Shown: positions 1 through 6,775, counted from the first letter of the stretch. The stretch is DNA of 12,611 bases from Candidatus Gastranaerophilales bacterium (GCA_021202305.1 JAJQDG010000236.1:1-12611), one strand, 5' to 3'. Translations and numbers: made by a program. The notes: a model not told the origin generated them from the sequence alone.

Positions 1-51
1 ATTCATAATCAAAATAATTATGCATTATGAATTCAGAATTATGAATTAAAA
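1..51. repeat. AT-rich dispersed repeat copy upstream of the first gene
   Basis: Positions 22-51 are identical over 30 bp to 4103-4132, which is the right arm of the palindromic element before the F-like gene. Positions 1-9 (ATTCATAAT) and 24-32 (ATTATGAAT) are inverted copies of the same motif. Both 30-bp copies end about 15-30 bp before a start codon. This is probably the right end of a second element whose body lies left of the window. No promoter could be read with confidence inside it. Confidence 0.75.
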
Positions 52-66
52 CGAAAGTGAGGAAAA

Positions 67-324
67 ATGCCCGAAGGATTAGTAGAATTTTTAAAAGTAG
101 CAGGTTCTGGCGGTCTTGTTTTCATTGTCTTTTACCTGTATCACCGGTCAACAACAGAACAATTTACAATGATTATCAATGACACATTTGAACTTTTAAA
201 AAAGATGATTGAACAAAACACCCTGCAATTAAGCTACTTGCAAAAAATTGATACGGAAGTAAGTTCAAACTTGTGGTGTCCGTTAATCAGAGAAAAAGCA
301 AAGGGGGATGTTAATGACAAATAG
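67..324 (+). CDS. Small membrane-anchored phage protein in the Mu gp25-like position
   Basis: This 85-residue protein has one hydrophobic segment at about residues 11-26 (GSGGLVFIVFYLYH core). A helical, polar region rich in Glu, Gln and Leu follows (about 30-65) and could form a coiled coil. There is no signal-peptide cleavage motif, so it looks like a single-pass inner-membrane protein. A purine-rich GTGAGG lies 6 bp before the ATG. It is the first of a run of overlapping genes leading to the terminase. In Mu the equivalent place is taken by gp25 (a DUF2730-type single-TM protein). The match is by position and topology only. A small holin or spanin-like role is possible but not shown. Confidence 0.7.
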   Translation: MPEGLVEFLKVAGSGGLVFIVFYLYHRSTTEQFTMIINDTFELLKKMIEQNTLQLSYLQKIDTEVSSNLWCPLIREKAKGDVNDK

Positions 325-565
325 TTTTTTGATGCAATTACAAATTGAACACACAAAATTTACAAAAAAATTCCAGGAACTTGAAATTAAAATAGCAAGG
401 CTCTTAAATGAGCTTGCTGTTTGCATTAACCCCTATTATGAAAATATTGAAGAAATCCAAACGCCTGAAATTATCCAAATTGCAAATGAACTTCATGACG
501 CCAAAAGCGAAGCGCTTGAAATTCAAAAAAAACTAAAAAAAATTTCAAAGGAACTTGGAGAATGA
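314..565 (+). CDS. Small helical hypothetical protein in the Mu gp26-like position
   Basis: This 83-residue protein of unknown function is predicted almost entirely helical and charged, with heptad-like hydrophobic spacing, so a coiled-coil protein is likely. The ATG at 314 is preferred to the one at 308. The SD AAAGGGGG (300-307) abuts 308 but lies 6 bp before 314. It overlaps the stop of the upstream gene by 11 bp and shares an ATGA overlap with the small terminase gene, so the three are translationally coupled. Position just before the small terminase matches Mu gp26, but no recognisable motif supports a specific job. Confidence 0.7.
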   Translation: MTNSFLMQLQIEHTKFTKKFQELEIKIARLLNELAVCINPYYENIEEIQTPEIIQIANELHDAKSEALEIQKKLKKISKELGE

Positions 566-996
566 CAAAGAAAGACACCTACGAAGTCATTGCAAGCCAG
601 TATTTTATTGAAATGCAAATGTCGGTTGCTCAAATTGCAAAAAGGCTTAATCTCTCTGAAAAAACCGTCCACAACTGGAAAAAAGAAGGCGCATGGGATG
701 ATAAAAAGAAAAAATTCTTAAAAAGCCAGTATTCTACTAACCAAACACTTTATGAACTTTTGCACCTTGTTTCAAAGCAGGCGGTTGAAGATTATAAAAC
801 AGAAGGAATTTTGCCGGACCAAAAAACGCTCTATTTCATTATGGGAATGACGGATAAGCTTGCTAAATTAAAAACCTATGAAAATCAAACGGCGCAGGAA
901 AAAGTTGAAGAAACAATTGAAAAAGAACCGCAAGATAAAACCGGTATAACAGAAGATGTGCTAAATAAGGTTTTTGCAAAAATCATTGGAGAATAA
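562..996 (+). CDS. Phage terminase small subunit (Mu gp27-like)
   Basis: This 144-residue protein has an N-terminal helix-turn-helix at about residues 20-42 (SVAQIAKRLNLSEKTVHNWK), where the second helix carries the KTVHNWKK recognition pattern seen in phage small terminases. A long helical middle is consistent with oligomerisation, and the acidic C-terminus (about 105-144) could contact the large subunit. In the family the small subunit recognises phage DNA and loads the large subunit for headful packaging. The gene overlaps its upstream neighbour by ATGA and is followed after one base by the large subunit gene, whose SD lies inside this gene's end. The HTH and the position make the call firm. 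The exact family (DUF1804 or DUF3486 type) is not resolved. Confidence 0.85.
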   Translation: MTKKDTYEVIASQYFIEMQMSVAQIAKRLNLSEKTVHNWKKEGAWDDKKKKFLKSQYSTNQTLYELLHLVSKQAVEDYKTEGILPDQKTLYFIMGMTDKLAKLKTYENQTAQEKVEETIEKEPQDKTGITEDVLNKVFAKIIGE

Positions 997-997
997 C

Positions 998-2374
998 TTG
1001 GACGACATCACACAACTATTTTTACCATTTCAAAAACGCTGGCTTTTAGATACAAGCCGGTTTAAGCTTGCAAAAAAATCACGCCGTACAGGCTTCACCT
1101 GGATTCAAGCTTTTGAAGATGTTAAAGATGCAACAACAATGAAAGTCAGAAACAAACATCTTGACGTCTGGTTTACTTCATCAAATTCAGATAATGCAAA
1201 AGAATACATTATCTATTGCAAAGACTGGGCAACAACCTTAAATGCGGGCTTTTTAGACCTTGGCGAAGTTTTAATTGATGAAGAAAAGGGCATTAAGGCA
1301 TTATCTTTAGAATTTAATAACGGTGCAAGAATTAACGGGCTATCTTCAAATCCCGCGGCTTTAAGGGGCAAGGGCGGAAAGCTTGTTATTGATGAATTTG
1401 CATTTCATAAAGACCAGAAGGAATTATGGAAGGCGGGCAAGCCTGTTGTCACATGGGGATATCCTTTAAGAATAATTTCGTCGCTAAACGGCGCAAATAA
1501 TCTTTTTTACCACTTTTTAACCCTTATAGAAAAAGGCAAATTAAATTGGTCTTTGCATGAAGTAGATATTTTTAAAGCCGTAAATGAGGGGCTTGTTGAT
1601 AAAATCTATGGAAGAAAAACAACAGAAGAAGAACGCCTGGAATGGTTAAAACAAGAAAAAGAATCTTCAGGGGATGATGTTACATGGCTTCAAGAATATT
1701 GCTGTGTTGCAGTTGATGAGGCAACAAGTTTTATTACGTACGAATTGATTAATTCTTGCATTGAAGAAACACTTCAAGAAGGCTTGAATAACATTACAGG
1801 CGACATTTACATAGGTTATGACGTTGCAAGAATTAATGATTTATCGGTTGTGTCGATATTTGAGAAATGCGGTTCCGTATTTTATTTGCGCAAACTTTTG
1901 GAATTTAAAAATGTAAAATTTAAAGACCAAAAACAAGCCGTGCTTGCACTTTTATCTCACCCCAAAACAAGAAGAATGGCAATAGATGAAACAGGAATAG
2001 GCAAACAAATGGCGGAAGAATTAAAGGATGAATTTGGTTCCCGCATGGTTGAACCGATTAATTTTTCGCTTAAAACAAAAGAAGAATTAGCCTATAAGCT
2101 TTTATACGCCTTTCAAGACCGCAATATAAGAATTCCTGATGATGAAGCAATTAAAAACGACTTGCATTCTGTCAGAAGATTGCAGACAAACGCTAATATT
2201 GTTCGTTTTGATGCTGATAGAAGCGCAACGGACGGACATGCAGACCGTTTCTGGTCTTTTGCCCTTGCAATTTTTGCAGGCACAAACGAACCTTATCAAA
2301 AACCCGTTATATTATCGGCAAAACCCAATATTTACAAGGAATTTAACACTATAAACCTGAGAGGATTTAATTAA
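998..2374 (+). CDS. Phage terminase large subunit (Mu gp28-like)
   Basis: This 458-residue packaging motor pumps DNA into the prohead and cuts it when full. The ATPase half has a variant Walker A, KSRRTGFTW (about 27-35), like the KSRR-G-TW motif of Mu gp28 relatives, and a Walker B LVIDE (129-133). The RNase H-like nuclease half has acidic residues at the expected three places: YIGYDVA (D275), RMAIDETG (D330) and TDGHADRFW (D412/D416). The TTG at 998 is chosen because GGAG at 988-991 sits 6 bp before it. A further upstream TTG at 974 lies inside the small subunit gene and has no SD. The stop overlaps the portal start (TAATG). Length and motif order look complete. Confidence 0.95.
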   Translation: MDDITQLFLPFQKRWLLDTSRFKLAKKSRRTGFTWIQAFEDVKDATTMKVRNKHLDVWFTSSNSDNAKEYIIYCKDWATTLNAGFLDLGEVLIDEEKGIKALSLEFNNGARINGLSSNPAALRGKGGKLVIDEFAFHKDQKELWKAGKPVVTWGYPLRIISSLNGANNLFYHFLTLIEKGKLNWSLHEVDIFKAVNEGLVDKIYGRKTTEEERLEWLKQEKESSGDDVTWLQEYCCVAVDEATSFITYELINSCIEETLQEGLNNITGDIYIGYDVARINDLSVVSIFEKCGSVFYLRKLLEFKNVKFKDQKQAVLALLSHPKTRRMAIDETGIGKQMAEELKDEFGSRMVEPINFSLKTKEELAYKLLYAFQDRNIRIPDDEAIKNDLHSVRRLQTNANIVRFDADRSATDGHADRFWSFALAIFAGTNEPYQKPVILSAKPNIYKEFNTINLRGFN

Positions 2375-3942
2375 TGTCTTCTAAAAAGAAAAGCAAAAAA
2401 TCAAAAACGAATTTTATTATAACCCGTAGTGTTTCAGGGCAAGGCTCATCGCCATTGCCCTTTCACACCGGCTCCGCTTGCCGTAGTGTTCCGAGCGGGT
2501 GTCATCCCCCCGCTCTCCACACCGGCTCCGCAGACAAATCTATTTTTGACATCTGGGCAAGCACTTTAACCGCAGAAGGGTTTTCAAGTGTAATTGACCG
2601 TTTGCCAAATCCTGATATTATCTTGAAAAAGGCAGGCAAAAGAATTGAGGTTCTTAGAACCTTGATTAATCATTATCAAGTCGGCACCTGTATTGATTCA
2701 AGAAAATCAGGCGTTTTAAGCCTTGATTGGGCTTTAAACGACAATGAAGCGCAAAAAAATATTGTCGATTTCATAAATGAAATTTTTAAAACCATTGATG
2801 TCTACACATTTATCGAACAAATTTTAGATGCGCCTTTGTTTGGCTACTGCCCGATTGAAATAAGCTATGAAAAAAACGGCAATTTTATTGTTCCAATCGG
2901 CGTTATGGCAAAACCGCAAGAATGGTTTTATTTTAATTCTCTAAACGAATTTTTCTATAAAGATAGAACCATGGCAGGCAAACGCCCGATAGATTTTCAA
3001 AACGGATACAAATTTCTTTTGCCCCGCCATAAGCCCGATTATCTTAACCCCTACGGACAAGCCATTTTAAGCAGGTGTTTTTGGAATGTTGCCTTTATTA
3101 ACGGCGGCATGGAATTTCTTGTTAAATTTTGCGAAAAGTTTGGAATGCCCTATGTTTTTGGCAAATACGACCGCTCAATGACAGATATTGAAAAACAGCA
3201 AATGCTGGAATCGCTTACTCAAATGGTGCAGGATGCTGCCGCAGTAATTCCTTCAGACGGCACTGTTGAAATTGTACAGACAGGTTCAAACGGCTCATCG
3301 GACATTCATTTAGGGCTGATTAATAAATGCGAACAAAATATAGCAAAAGCAATATTAGGGCAAACCTTGACAACGGATGTCGGAACATCCGGAAGTTATG
3401 CCGCCGCAAACACGCATATGGGGGTTAGAGCGGATATTATAAATTCGGATAAAAAGCTTGTTGAATCTACAATAAATAAGTTTATTTCAATTGTATGCGC
3501 TATTAATTTTGGCAATAGCCCCGCGCCTAAGTTTGCTTTTATTGAAGATGAAGATTTAAACATCCAAAAAGCGGAAAGAGATTTAAAAATTTATTCTCTT
3601 GGTGTCCAATTTTCAAAAGAGTATCTGTCGCGCACTTACGGATATAAAGAAGAAGATATTGAATGCGTGAGCCGGAGTGTTGCACAGGGTACGCCTTTTA
3701 ACTATGCCGAAGCAGATAATAACGTTATAGATATTGCTTTAGATGACCCTAAAAACCCTCTTAATAAAGCATTAAACACTGTTATTGAAGGCTTTAATAA
3801 AACAAGAAACGCAGAGGAAGCCCTTGAAAATCTGGCTGAAATTTACCCTGATCTAAGCACGGAAGAACTTGAAGAAACACTTACAAAAATAATTTTCATA
3901 TCGGAATTGAAAGGACGAACGGATGTCCGGAACAATTCATAA
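2374..3942 (+). CDS. Phage portal protein, DUF935 family (Mu gp29-like)
   Basis: This 522-residue portal forms the dodecameric ring through which DNA enters the head. The family signature is clear: KKAGKRIEVLRTL (about 85-97), the LFGYCPIEISY region (about 155-165), PYGQAILSRCFWNVAF (226-241) and ILGQTLTTDVGTSGSYAAAN (327-346). A GC-rich segment coding for residues 18-54 interrupts the N-terminus between NFIIT and IFDIWAST. It encodes two tandem units, each starting RSV and ending HTGSA, and is unlike the rest of the protein. The stop codon (3940-3942) lies inside the AT-rich left arm of the next repeat element, so the last residues are repeat-encoded. The start overlaps the terminase stop. 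The gene reads through the insert without frameshift. Confidence 0.95.
   Translation: MSSKKKSKKSKTNFIITRSVSGQGSSPLPFHTGSACRSVPSGCHPPALHTGSADKSIFDIWASTLTAEGFSSVIDRLPNPDIILKKAGKRIEVLRTLINHYQVGTCIDSRKSGVLSLDWALNDNEAQKNIVDFINEIFKTIDVYTFIEQILDAPLFGYCPIEISYEKNGNFIVPIGVMAKPQEWFYFNSLNEFFYKDRTMAGKRPIDFQNGYKFLLPRHKPDYLNPYGQAILSRCFWNVAFINGGMEFLVKFCEKFGMPYVFGKYDRSMTDIEKQQMLESLTQMVQDAAAVIPSDGTVEIVQTGSNGSSDIHLGLINKCEQNIAKAILGQTLTTDVGTSGSYAAANTHMGVRADIINSDKKLVESTINKFISIVCAINFGNSPAPKFAFIEDEDLNIQKAERDLKIYSLGVQFSKEYLSRTYGYKEEDIECVSRSVAQGTPFNYAEADNNVIDIALDDPKNPLNKALNTVIEGFNKTRNAEEALENLAEIYPDLSTEELEETLTKIIFISELKGRTDVRNNS
2425..2535 (+). repeat. In-frame GC-rich tandem palindromic insert in the portal gene
   Basis: Two units of 57 bp (2425-2481) and 54 bp (2482-2535) both begin CGTAGTGTT and both contain CACACCGGCTCCGC (2464-2477 and 2518-2531). 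Each unit holds a hairpin: GGGCAA/TTGCCC at 2437-2442/2455-2460, and AGCGGG/CCCGCT at 2494-2499/2509-2514. The insert is GC- and C-rich in an AT-rich gene, has no counterpart in DUF935 architecture, and stays in frame because both units are multiples of three. It resembles in-gene palindromic elements such as those of Rickettsia in behaviour, not in sequence. Confidence 0.8.
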
Positions 3943-4132
3943 TTCATAATGCATAATTCATAATTGCGAAATTCCGTAGGGTGAAGGGGCGGTTAGCCCC
4001 GAAACCCGCCAATGCGAAAGCCTAACTGAAGCTTGCAAAACCGAAGGTTTTAAGCGAGGTACAGGCTTGAGCCGCTAGGAATTTTAAGACAATTTTAATT
4101 CAGCATTATGAATTCAGAATTATGAATTAAAA
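3934..4132. repeat. About 200-bp palindromic element between portal and F genes
   Basis: This covers most of the 217-bp gene-free gap. The arms at 3934-3965 and 4098-4132 are imperfect inverted repeats built on AATTCATAATTC and ATAATGC. Inside, AAATTCC (3969-3975) pairs with GGAATTT (4078-4084). A nested stem follows: AAGCCT/AGGCTT (4018-4023/4063-4068), CTTGC/GCGAG (4032-4036/4054-4058) and AAAACC-GAA-GGTTTT (4037-4051). The GC-rich core is unlike the surrounding coding DNA. No ORF is present. The right arm is identical over 30 bp to 22-51. A non-autonomous MITE-like or palindromic intergenic element is likely. A transcribed structured RNA is possible. Confidence 0.75.
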
Positions 4133-4159
4133 AATAGCACAAATAGGAAAAATTAATTA

Positions 4160-5464
4160 ATGTCTAAAAAAATAACTCAAACTGAATTAAATTCCGCATT
4201 TTACATGAAACCAACTGAAATTGTTGAGTTCTTTCAAAGCAAGGGGCTAAAAACTTCTTTTGATTGGCATGAAGTCTATGAAGATGCCCATGCAAAAGCA
4301 TTTACCGTTGCAAAAATGACAGAAATTGAACTTTTATCCGACACTAAAAAACTCTTAGAAAAAGCACTTGATGAAGGTAAAAGCTATTCAAGCTTTAAAA
4401 AAGAAGCGAGTGCACTTTTTGAGAAAAAAGGGTGGGTTGGATTTAAAGAAGTAAAAGACCCTAAAACAGGCGAAATAAGAAAGGTGGAACTTGGCACTCC
4501 AAGGCGTATTAAAACAATCTATGATTGCAATATGCGCTCTAGCTATGCCGTTGGAAGGTATAAAGAACAGCTGGAAGAAATTGATGTTGCGCCAATATGG
4601 CAATATAAATCACTTATGGATGGACATGAACGCCCTGAACATAGAGCCATGCACAATAAAGCTTTTATGGCAGATGATCCATTCTGGAGTGCGTTTTATC
4701 CCCCGAACGGCTGGGGCTGCAGATGTTATGTAGTCAATTTAACAAAACATGAAGCAAAAAAAGAAGGAATAAAAATTGAAAAATCAGAGGGAAAAATAAA
4801 AGCGGAAACCGTTATTGCAGGCAATGAAGAAAAACAAACGCAGAGTTTTAATTTTAACCATGACGGAAGAAAAATAAAACTCACCCCTGATGCAGGGTGG
4901 GGAACAAATTTAGGTATAAAAGCATGGGGAATTGATGTTCAGGCGTGGAATAAAGTTGAAAATATGCCCGATAGCATAAAGTATCAATTCATTTCAAAAA
5001 TGGCCGAAAATCCGCACAATAAAGCTGTTTTTGAAAATATGATTGAAAAACTTGTTGCAAACGGTTTTAAGGCACAAAAAATAGAAAAAACTCTTTGCTG
5101 GATTACACCTGAACTTTTTAAAAAGCTTGATGAAGTTAAAATAAAAAACCCGATTGTAGTTTTTCAAGAACAAAAAGCGGGGCATATCATAGGCGAAAGA
5201 CAAAAACTTTCAAAAGACGAATTAAAAGGAATTTACGAGATTTTAAATAAGCCTGATGGTATTTATTATGACTACACAAGCGGCAATGAAACAAATCTTG
5301 CTTTTACAAAGGACATTCCAAAATCAGATGAATGTATAAAAGTCTGCGTAAAATTGACCAAAAAAAGTAAAATATCAGGCGATACCGTAAATTACGTAAC
5401 GACCGCAGGGAAAGTTAAAAAAACAGAAATGAATGACAAAAGACATTTTAAAAAGATAGAGTAA
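4160..5464 (+). CDS. Mu F-like minor head protein with C-terminal PBECR-type nuclease-like domain
   Basis: This is a 434-residue protein. Residues about 1-200 form the phage Mu F-like (gp30/SPP1 gp7) minor head domain, with IYDCNMRSSYAVGRYKEQ (120-137), YKSLMDGHERPEHRAMH (149-165) and the hallmark FYPPNGWGCRCYVVNL (179-194). It acts in head assembly and may be injected with the DNA. Residues about 325-434 (NPIVVFQEQKAGHIIGE, then GIYYDY, NLAFTK, a Lys-rich strand and a final KVKK...KRHFKK) resemble the small alpha+beta domains of the Barnase/EndoU/ColicinE5/RelE-like (PBECR) group known to be fused to phage minor head proteins. Catalytic residues cannot be assigned with confidence. The SD is AGGAA about 11 bp upstream. 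The stop codon lies in the left arm of the following RNA element. Confidence 0.85.
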   Translation: MSKKITQTELNSAFYMKPTEIVEFFQSKGLKTSFDWHEVYEDAHAKAFTVAKMTEIELLSDTKKLLEKALDEGKSYSSFKKEASALFEKKGWVGFKEVKDPKTGEIRKVELGTPRRIKTIYDCNMRSSYAVGRYKEQLEEIDVAPIWQYKSLMDGHERPEHRAMHNKAFMADDPFWSAFYPPNGWGCRCYVVNLTKHEAKKEGIKIEKSEGKIKAETVIAGNEEKQTQSFNFNHDGRKIKLTPDAGWGTNLGIKAWGIDVQAWNKVENMPDSIKYQFISKMAENPHNKAVFENMIEKLVANGFKAQKIEKTLCWITPELFKKLDEVKIKNPIVVFQEQKAGHIIGERQKLSKDELKGIYEILNKPDGIYYDYTSGNETNLAFTKDIPKSDECIKVCVKLTKKSKISGDTVNYVTTAGKVKKTEMNDKRHFKKIE

Positions 5465-5577
5465 TCGGGCGGTGCATGTTCCGCTGTAACTACACTGTTT
5501 CAAAGGGGGCAACCCACCGATAAAATCGTAAACAGCCTAGCCCGCTAAGACTTAATGGGATTCTCAATTACTCTATC
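5455..5577 (+). ncRNA. Candidate structured RNA or palindromic element around the F stop codon
   Basis: A perfect 11-bp inverted repeat, GATAGAGTAAT (5455-5465) and ATTACTCTATC (5567-5577), encloses a compact fold. CGGGC (5466-5470) can pair with GCCCG (5540-5544). GCGG/CCGC forms a competing hairpin (5469-5472/5481-5484). CTGTTT pairs AAACAG (5495-5500/5530-5535) and encloses CGAT-AAA-ATCG (5518-5528). The outer left arm contains the F stop codon (5462-5464), so the fold would form on the F transcript. I compared it by eye with group I intron P/Q/R/S elements, tmRNA, RNase P and common riboswitches and found no match. It lies 33 bp upstream of a NUMOD1-type gene. Function unknown. Confidence 0.55.
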
Positions 5578-5610
5578 AATTTCATTATAACACGCTTTAA
5601 GGATTTTTCA

Positions 5611-5958
5611 ATGATTGATTATCTTAAAAAACACCCGATATATGCACCCGACAGGCTTTTAGTAGATATGCAATACCATTTATCAGCCTGGGCGGATTTT
5701 ACCGCATTAACAGAAACTGAAAAAGATAATTTGAAACGATTGAGGTTAAAACTTAACCCGCCAAAGCCAAAATGCGATGGCAGGCATAAGAAGCGCATGG
5801 CACTTATTGAGGAATATACAGGAATAACTTTTAAATCTCAAACTGAAGCCGCCCAAATTCTTTGCGTAAGCCGTTGCGCCATATCACAACACCTAATGGG
5901 CAAAATCAAAGAAATAAAAGGATTGTATAAGTTCAGGAGGTTACAAAATGCCGGATAA
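5611..5958 (+). CDS. Small DNA-binding protein with NUMOD1-like HTH domain
   Basis: This is a 115-residue protein. The C-terminal part (about 70-110), GITFKSQTEAAQILCVSR, then CAISQHLMG and GLYKFRRL, fits the NUMOD1 (nuclease-associated modular domain 1) pattern: a strand, an SxxEAA-ILxVSRxxISxxL helix-turn-helix, and a closing aromatic strand. NUMOD1 domains usually sit at the C-terminus of GIY-YIG or HNH homing endonucleases as DNA-binding modules. Here residues 1-65 show no nuclease motif. The SD AAGGAT is about 8 bp before the ATG. The end overlaps the G gene by 11 bp. No gene is expected between F and G in Mu, so this gene and the structured element before it look like an insertion in the cassette. 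It may be a remnant of a homing nuclease or a local regulator. Confidence 0.75.
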   Translation: MIDYLKKHPIYAPDRLLVDMQYHLSAWADFTALTETEKDNLKRLRLKLNPPKPKCDGRHKKRMALIEEYTGITFKSQTEAAQILCVSRCAISQHLMGKIKEIKGLYKFRRLQNAG

Positions 5959-6454
5959 ATTCTTCACATCAAGCTTTAATGCTGATGAATCGGTTAAATT
6001 TTTAAACAATCTTCAAAAAAAGTTTAAAGACTTAAGCCCCTTAATGAAAACAGCACGTGTTTTTCTTAAAAAAACCGTTAATAAAAACTTTGAAACTCAA
6101 GGGGAACATACGGACGAAAAATGGATGCCGTGGAGCGAAAACTATAAAAAATGGCGGATGAAAAACGGTAAATCCCTAAAACTTATTTTAACGCTTGATG
6201 GGGAATTGAGGCGCTCTATAATGGCAAAATCGGGCAAAGACTATGCACTGGTCGGCACAAATAAAGAATATGCTGCCATTCACAACTTTGGTTATAAGGG
6301 CAAAGTAAACAAGAAAAGCAAAAAGGGCAAATTATTTACAGCAAAAATGAACATGCCAAAAAGAGAATTCATGCGCCTTGACGATAAAACCAAAGAAGAA
6401 CTATTAGCAGAGCTATACATAAAAAGCGAAGAGATGATAATCGAAGTGCGGTAA
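5948..6454 (+). CDS. Phage virion morphogenesis protein (Mu gpG-like)
   Basis: This 168-residue protein belongs to the phage virion morphogenesis family (Mu gp31/G, P2 gpS type), which acts in head completion and head-tail joining. Features that fit are an N-terminal helical region, WMPWSENYKKWRMKNGK (59-75) with the typical WxP-L/Y-K-R pattern, LTLDGELRRSI (81-91) matching the family's L-x-x-TG-x-L-RRSI, YAAIHNFG (108-115) matching YAAIHQFG, and MPKREFMRL (136-144) matching the PxRxFL motif. The SD AGGAGG lies 7 bp before the ATG, inside the previous gene. The final six codons, with the stop, fall in a 31-bp sequence that is repeated 274 bp downstream. A 15-bp-arm hairpin terminates it. Confidence 0.93.
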   Translation: MPDKFFTSSFNADESVKFLNNLQKKFKDLSPLMKTARVFLKKTVNKNFETQGEHTDEKWMPWSENYKKWRMKNGKSLKLILTLDGELRRSIMAKSGKDYALVGTNKEYAAIHNFGYKGKVNKKSKKGKLFTAKMNMPKREFMRLDDKTKEELLAELYIKSEEMIIEVR

Positions 6455-6486
6455 AAACTTAGTGCGCTTGTGCGCACTTAGTTTTT
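6453..6486 (+). terminator. Rho-independent terminator after the G gene
   Basis: AAAAACTTAGTGCGC (6453-6467) pairs with GCGCACTTAGTTTTT (6472-6486) with one mismatch and a 4-nt TTGT loop, and the 3' arm ends in five Ts. It begins inside the G stop codon. Because A runs oppose T runs it would work in both directions, so it could also stop the leftward repressor transcript. The second copy of the direct repeat (6727-6741) carries only the left arm and cannot form this hairpin. Confidence 0.8.
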
Positions 6487-6639
6487 ACAAACGAGCCATG
6501 GTGTGTGAGGGCGTGACGGCGGACTGATGAGCGCACCGGAGCAGAGGCTGGAGTGTCGAAGGCGTTGAGCCTTTGACACGTAACGCCGTTTAACGCGAGG
6601 AGCAAGCAAGTCCGGCGGACAGCCCGAAACCGTACCTAA

Positions 6640-6712
6640 CCGCCGTTGCAACCAAAGCGACCTTGGGAGCGGCGGGAGCGGACAAAATCCCTTTAGGGAT
6701 TTTGACAGGCGG
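6640..6712. repeat. Shared palindromic module, copy 1
   Basis: CCGCC (6640-6644) and GGCGG (6708-6712) close a fold containing CCAA/TTGG (6652-6655/6663-6666) and a perfect 9-bp CAAAATCCC/GGGATTTTG hairpin. A second copy is at 12443-12517, sharing CCGCCGTTG at the left end and ACAAAATCCC, GGATTTTGACAGGCGGA at the right end, with near-equal spacing (42 versus 43 bp between CCGCC and ACAAAA). The sequence between these blocks differs, but both hold an internal hairpin. Confidence 0.75.
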
Positions 6713-6775
6713 AATCGAAGTGCGGTAAAAACTTAGTGCGCTTATCTTTTGTACATTGACAATTGAATAAAAATA

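Larger units (their letters stand above)
6439..6743. repeat. 31-bp direct repeats bounding a GC-rich structured insert
   Basis: Positions 6439-6469 and 6713-6743 are identical over 31 bp, starting AATCGAAGTGCGGTAA and ending AGTGCGCTT. The first copy includes the end of the G gene and half of its terminator. Between them lie 243 bp that are GC-rich and without a convincing ORF. They hold several hairpins: GTGTCGAAGGC pairing with GCCTTTGACAC, GTCC-GGC-GGAC, CCGCCG pairing with CGGCGG, and CAAAATCCC-TTTA-GGGATTTTG (6683-6704). The layout looks like an insertion with a long target duplication, or a recombination-made duplication. This is the only content of the 321-bp gap between G and the repressor. 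Confidence 0.8.

Noticed and set aside
5465..5577. Group I intron beside the NUMOD1 gene
   Set aside because: The element is only about 110 nt. The R- and S-like strings that could be proposed are about 10 nt apart, too close for P7/P8, and the F gene is not split.
5455..5577. tRNA or tmRNA in the F-NUMOD1 gap
   Set aside because: No acceptor/T-arm GTTCRA pattern or tmRNA end motif is present.
6530..6575. CTGATGAG followed by GAA inside the GC-rich insert, as in a hammerhead ribozyme core
   Set aside because: No stem II can be formed between the two motifs, and the GAA lies in the arm of a different strong hairpin (GTGTCGAAGGC with GCCTTTGACAC).
6744..6775. Left end (attL) of the transposable phage next to the repressor
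   Set aside because: The space is about 32 bp, with no repeated 20-22 bp transposase-type sites and no terminal TG/CA pattern that can be defended.
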